Positions 61,111-64,000 of a stretch of DNA of 64,000 nucleotides are shown here, piece after piece (positions within the stretch are counted from its first letter, which is position 1; the number at the start of each line of letters is the position of its first letter). This stretch comes from Lutjanus erythropterus (Eukaryota; Chordata; Actinopteri; Lutjaniformes; Lutjanidae), in NCBI GenBank assembly GCA_020091685.1, contig CM034597.1:29252388-29316387 (forward strand), in the 5' to 3' direction. The notes under the pieces are model-generated. The model was given only the letters and a program-made list of their open reading frames with translations. It was not told the origin of the DNA and searched no databases. Position numbers and translations under genes: made by a program.

Positions 61111-61479
61111 CTGTTCTGGCTGAAAAATAAACTACCTGTGTTGATGTGTCTCCTCAAACAGTTTCTCATCCAGACTCGTTTAACTTCTGCGTCTGTTTTT
61201 CTCACGGCAAAGTTTTACCGCAGCAAACTGTTGCACAGCGTCCGTCTCCAGTTGTGAAATTGCATCCCGTGAAATCCCGCGAGATTCCATGATCTGACCA
61301 GATCACGCTCACCCGACAATCTTAATATAAAACTGTAATAAGGCCTGGCTGTAACCTGGAGGACTTTGGAGAAAATTTAAATAGTATTTAATGAATATTT
61401 AATAGTCAGTGTCTTATTATGAACATCCAATTTAATTTTTACAAGAAAAGTTGCAAAAATGTGAATGCTGTCAATTACA

Positions 61480-61590
61480 GTTCTCAGAAAGACTGAAAAT
61501 CAGAATTGGCCAAAATCGGAATCGGCAGGTCAGACCCTTCAAAAAATCGGAAATCGGAATCGGCCAAGAAAATCTCTAGTTCATTTCATA
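61480..61590. repeat. 'ATCGGAATCGGCC' dispersed repeat fragment
   Basis: GGCCAAAATCGGAATCGGCA and AAATCGGAAATCGGAATCGG are typical of a common vertebrate DNA-element end ('...ATCGGAATCGG...'). Only one end is visible. Confidence 0.5.
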
Positions 61591-62390
61591 TCATATCATT
61601 TCTTGTGAGTGATTTTATCTGCTATTTTTCTAGCAAGTCATCTTTTTTGTTTACTTGCAGTGGTTTAACCTTTCAGTTTTGAAGCGAAACAAACAAAAGA
61701 TACTCATATTTGCCTACAAAATTCAAATAAGATGCTAAACAACCTTGAGGATTGCACAGCAATGCTGAAAGAGTGATATTTAAAATCTTGAATAATTAAG
61801 TAAATTTCCCTTTAATTTATCAAGTTTGTTGACTATTTAGTACTCTTGGTAATTTGATATAATTGTTTTTTTGTTCACATTCATTTTCATTCTGACTCTA
61901 TCAGTTATATTTTGTCAGATTTGAGATTCCTGGGTTTGTTTTAAATAATAAACAGCAAAAAAATCAATTTTATGTGTTGGTTTGTTTTAACATTCATCCC
62001 TCATACTGTAAGTTAAGAACCTCTCAGACAGCTGGAGTACCAGGTGATTTCTCCTCACTTCCCTCAGTCCTTGTACTCCTTTGCCAGCTGAACTCAACAT
62101 CTCTGGAAGACGACAAACTGACAAGTTGATGCAACTTCTGCGATGTGATTTCTCAACTCTCTCTGTGTATAACTCATGAGTCAATGTTTCCTTGTCTATC
62201 TTCTCACTCTCTGCGCTTTTTTTTCTTCTCTTGCACAATTGCTGCGCTCTCATTGTTCTATTGTTCATTGTGCAATCATCACCTGATGCAGTTTTAACCC
62301 TTCTAGACCTCGTGTCTTTAATTTGAAAGACCTGCCCTGCAAATGACCTCTCTAATTTCTCTCTAATATGATTGTCTGTTGCTGTTGCAG

Positions 62391-62607
62391 GCAGAGGCTC
62401 CCAGCCAAAAACGTCTACTACTACCGTTGCCCTGACCACCGCCGCAATTATGTCATGTCCTTCGCCTTCTGTTTTGACCGAGAGGACGATGTTTACCAGT
62501 TTGCCTACTGCTACCCCTACACCTACTCCAGACTGCAGCACTACCTGGCCAGCCTGGAGCGGAGGAACTTGCCCTACCTGAAGAGGGAGCAACTGGGACT
62601 CAGTGTG
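62391..62607 (+). CDS. agbl4: AGBL4 (CCP6) internal exon, end of N-terminal domain
   Basis: Second AGBL4 exon, 217 bases. The acceptor is TTGCTGTTGCAG|G and the donor is GTG|GTGAGT. The first base completes the split Trp codon from 9929, followed by QRLPAKNVYYYRCPDHRRNY, then a stretch containing MSFAFCFDRE, YQFAYCYPYTYSRLQHYL and REQLGLSV. The exon ends in phase 0. The CYPYTYS motif is the conserved 'YPYTY' signature found at the end of the N-terminal domain of all cytosolic carboxypeptidases, while the CPDHR.NYVMSFAFCFDRE context is specific to AGBL4. The M14 domain, with its HPGE-type zinc ligands, must be encoded further downstream. Codons are GC-richer than the flanking intron. The reading frame is intact with no frameshift, so the gene looks functional as far as can be seen. 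Confidence 0.96.
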
Positions 62608-62850
62608 GTGAGTTTTGAGATGGAAAGTGCATGCTAGGGGGTGCTAGTGGCTGGAGCAGAGAAGTCGAACGGAGGTGAAGATTAGGGGTGGAGGGGTTGT
62701 AAATTGTAGTGTGTGTGTTTCTGTGTGTGTGTGTGTTCAGAATAAGGAGGCCCAGAATGGTAACTTAGGTGTGCCTGCCGGTCATAACTTCAGCCTCTCA
62801 TGTTATTATTAGGATTGTTGCACTCTGAGATGACGGACTGTAAGCCTCTG

Positions 62851-62889
62851 GGTGTGTGTGTGTGTGTGTGTGCGTGTGCGTGTGCGTGT
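62851..62889. repeat. (GT)n microsatellite
   Basis: About 19 units with GC interruptions toward the 3' end, 244 bases after the second AGBL4 exon. Confidence 0.95.
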
Positions 62890-63399
62890 TTGTGTCTCTG
62901 TGTGTAAATGACTCTGTGTGTAATCAGCAGAGCTCTCACCTCGGCAGTAGGAGCTAGTGTATCATACACGCTGCCTCCAGTCTTGTCTGCTCTTATCAAA
63001 TAATTGTAGGAGAAAAACTCATTAGAAATGCTTGAGAGATTACGACTTTTTCTTCTGTCCTCCAACATTTGTCAGAGAAAAGCTCGCTGCAAGGGGGGCA
63101 CCATGAAAGTACAGGTATTTGTAAGGAACACCTGACCATAAAATACAGAAAATTTAGAAACCGTGGCATGAAACAGCTGATGGTATGGCTAAAAAAACAC
63201 AAGTAATATCTCTGTAAATAAAAGATCAGGTGAACTACAATAACAATGATTGCAGTCACATTTTAAATGCAGCTGCAAATACAATATTGAAAAGTTATCA
63301 TTTTTTAAGGTATATATTTTGATCTGAGTTGGTTGATTTGGTGATACATTGTTGTAAATTCATGTATGTTTCACTAGAGATCCCAAAACAATCTGTTGG

Positions 63400-63800
63400 A
63401 AATGGCCACTTGGACCTAAAGCCACTATTCTGTCAGAAACTGAGTGGTGATCACTCACTGAATCACTGAATTGTTTATTACACAGCTGTACCATAGATTA
63501 TATGAAACATGGACCAATAGGTTTCTGAAGAACCGTTGTGAAGCTCACAGCATGGAGGCTCCGGCTATTGGCGTCATGGCACTGTCTAACCCTACCTGAC
63601 TCGCAGTCAATCCAAAACTGGGAAAAGAGGTGGAGCACGAGTGGAGCTGAGACTGCCGAATGAAGCAGCTACCTAGCAGCTAGCCACCTGTCACTCAGAG
63701 GGCTCATGCCTTTAATTATACATAACTGTAAGCCTTAATGCAACTCAAATGGGTGAGTTACACAGAAATGACATGCTCCATGCATCAGCGAACAGGCTAA
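63400..63800. repeat. Probable dispersed repeat
   Basis: Contains CATGGAGGCTCCGGCTATTG, CCGAATGAAGCAGCTACC and TAAGCCTTAATGCAACTCAA followed by ATGGGTGAGTTAC, strings I remember from a common percomorph repeat. The ends are not defined. Confidence 0.4.
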
Positions 63801-64000
63801 GCCATGTGTTGCCCGTTTGACAAAACGCTCGCCCTGGCGCTGTTTTAGTGAAGTCTTACGCAGTTGCTTCACCTCCACCCTATTTTATCTGGTCAAAATC
63901 AACACTGACATCCTTGATGTTTCTGTTTCCACTCATGAAGGCAGTCAGCAGGGACGAGGAGACTATATTTAATGAGGTTGAGAGGCGGCACATCTTACAT

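Larger units (their letters stand above)
9930..62390 (+). other. agbl4: AGBL4 large intron, about 52.5 kb
   Basis: Bounded by the GTAAGT donor at 9930 and the TTGCAG acceptor at 62390. Coding phases match across it (TG|G Trp). No coding exon of another gene was recognised inside it. Outside the separately listed repeats and candidate elements, these intervals showed nothing I can name: 10620-11028, 11450-14259, 15426-16790, 18396-20206, 23618-24572, 28130-28560, 31660-32430, 34700-36226, 37060-38780, 39030-43020, 43256-44198, 45061-48024, 49600-51240, 54903-56300 and 58253-59776. They are mostly AT-rich with short CA/GT runs. Purine-rich or pyrimidine-rich tracts (for example 12240-12400 and 47780-47870) open meaningless reading frames. 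Confidence 0.9.
62608..64000 (+). other. agbl4: AGBL4 intron (5' part), downstream of second visible exon
   Basis: Begins with the GTGAGT donor and runs off the window. It contains a (GT)n tract at 62851-62889 and, at about 63400-63800, sequence resembling a dispersed repeat. No further exon was seen before position 64000. Confidence 0.85.

Noticed and set aside
9930-62390. Nested gene such as BEND5, which lies within AGBL4 in mammals
   Set aside because: No BEN-domain sequence or other known exon was recognised on either strand. In mammals it lies in a more 3' part of the gene.
61987-62592. 201-codon reverse open frame overlapping the second exon
   Set aside because: Antisense shadow of the AGBL4 exon extended by chance. 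The exon on the + strand has matching splice sites and conserved protein sequence.

Overview
This window is vertebrate nuclear DNA, almost certainly from a percomorph-type teleost fish. It lies almost wholly within introns of one gene. Only two stretches are convincingly protein coding, both on the + strand: a 95-base exon (9835-9929) and a 217-base exon (62391-62607). They join through a split Trp codon (TG|G), and both have canonical splice sites. Together they encode about 104 residues of the N-terminal domain of AGBL4 (cytosolic carboxypeptidase 6, CCP6), an M14-family tubulin deglutamylase. The catalytic zinc-binding part must lie downstream of the window. The intron between the exons is about 52.5 kb, in keeping with the very large AGBL4 introns known in vertebrates. 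I found no second gene on either strand.

The rest is intronic and repeat-rich. Region by region: 1-9.8 kb holds a tRNA-derived SINE at the left edge, microsatellites, a 3'-terminal LINE fragment inside a local duplication, and a degenerate tandem duplication just before the first exon. 9.9-20 kb holds a MITE 45 bases after the exon donor, two copies of a 'GGTTCTA/TAGAACC'-rich element with TACACTC ends, and candidate conserved non-coding blocks. 20-28 kb holds a broken Tc1/mariner-superfamily element (ISRm11-like) and a MITE nested in another MITE. 28-38 kb holds an inverted repeat pair, a hAT-type MITE with 8-bp target-site duplications, and a local tandem duplication. 38-50 kb holds long simple repeats, including a (GT)35 array facing a (CA)32 array, a GC-rich exon-like island at 48.55-48.70 kb and a second LINE fragment. 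50-62 kb holds two long non-autonomous DNA elements, a 300-bp duplicated module and a second ISRm11-like element in reverse orientation. 62.6-64 kb is the next AGBL4 intron.

The organism call rests on the teleost character of the repeat families (tRNA SINE, ISRm11-like elements, several MITEs), dense CA/GT microsatellites and vertebrate-type exons. Repeat family names are from memory and were not database-checked. I saw no operon, CRISPR array, toxin system, viral genome or other novel multi-gene system. The items most worth a second look are the nested and shared mobile elements, the duplicated modules, the facing GT/CA arrays and the exon-like island.
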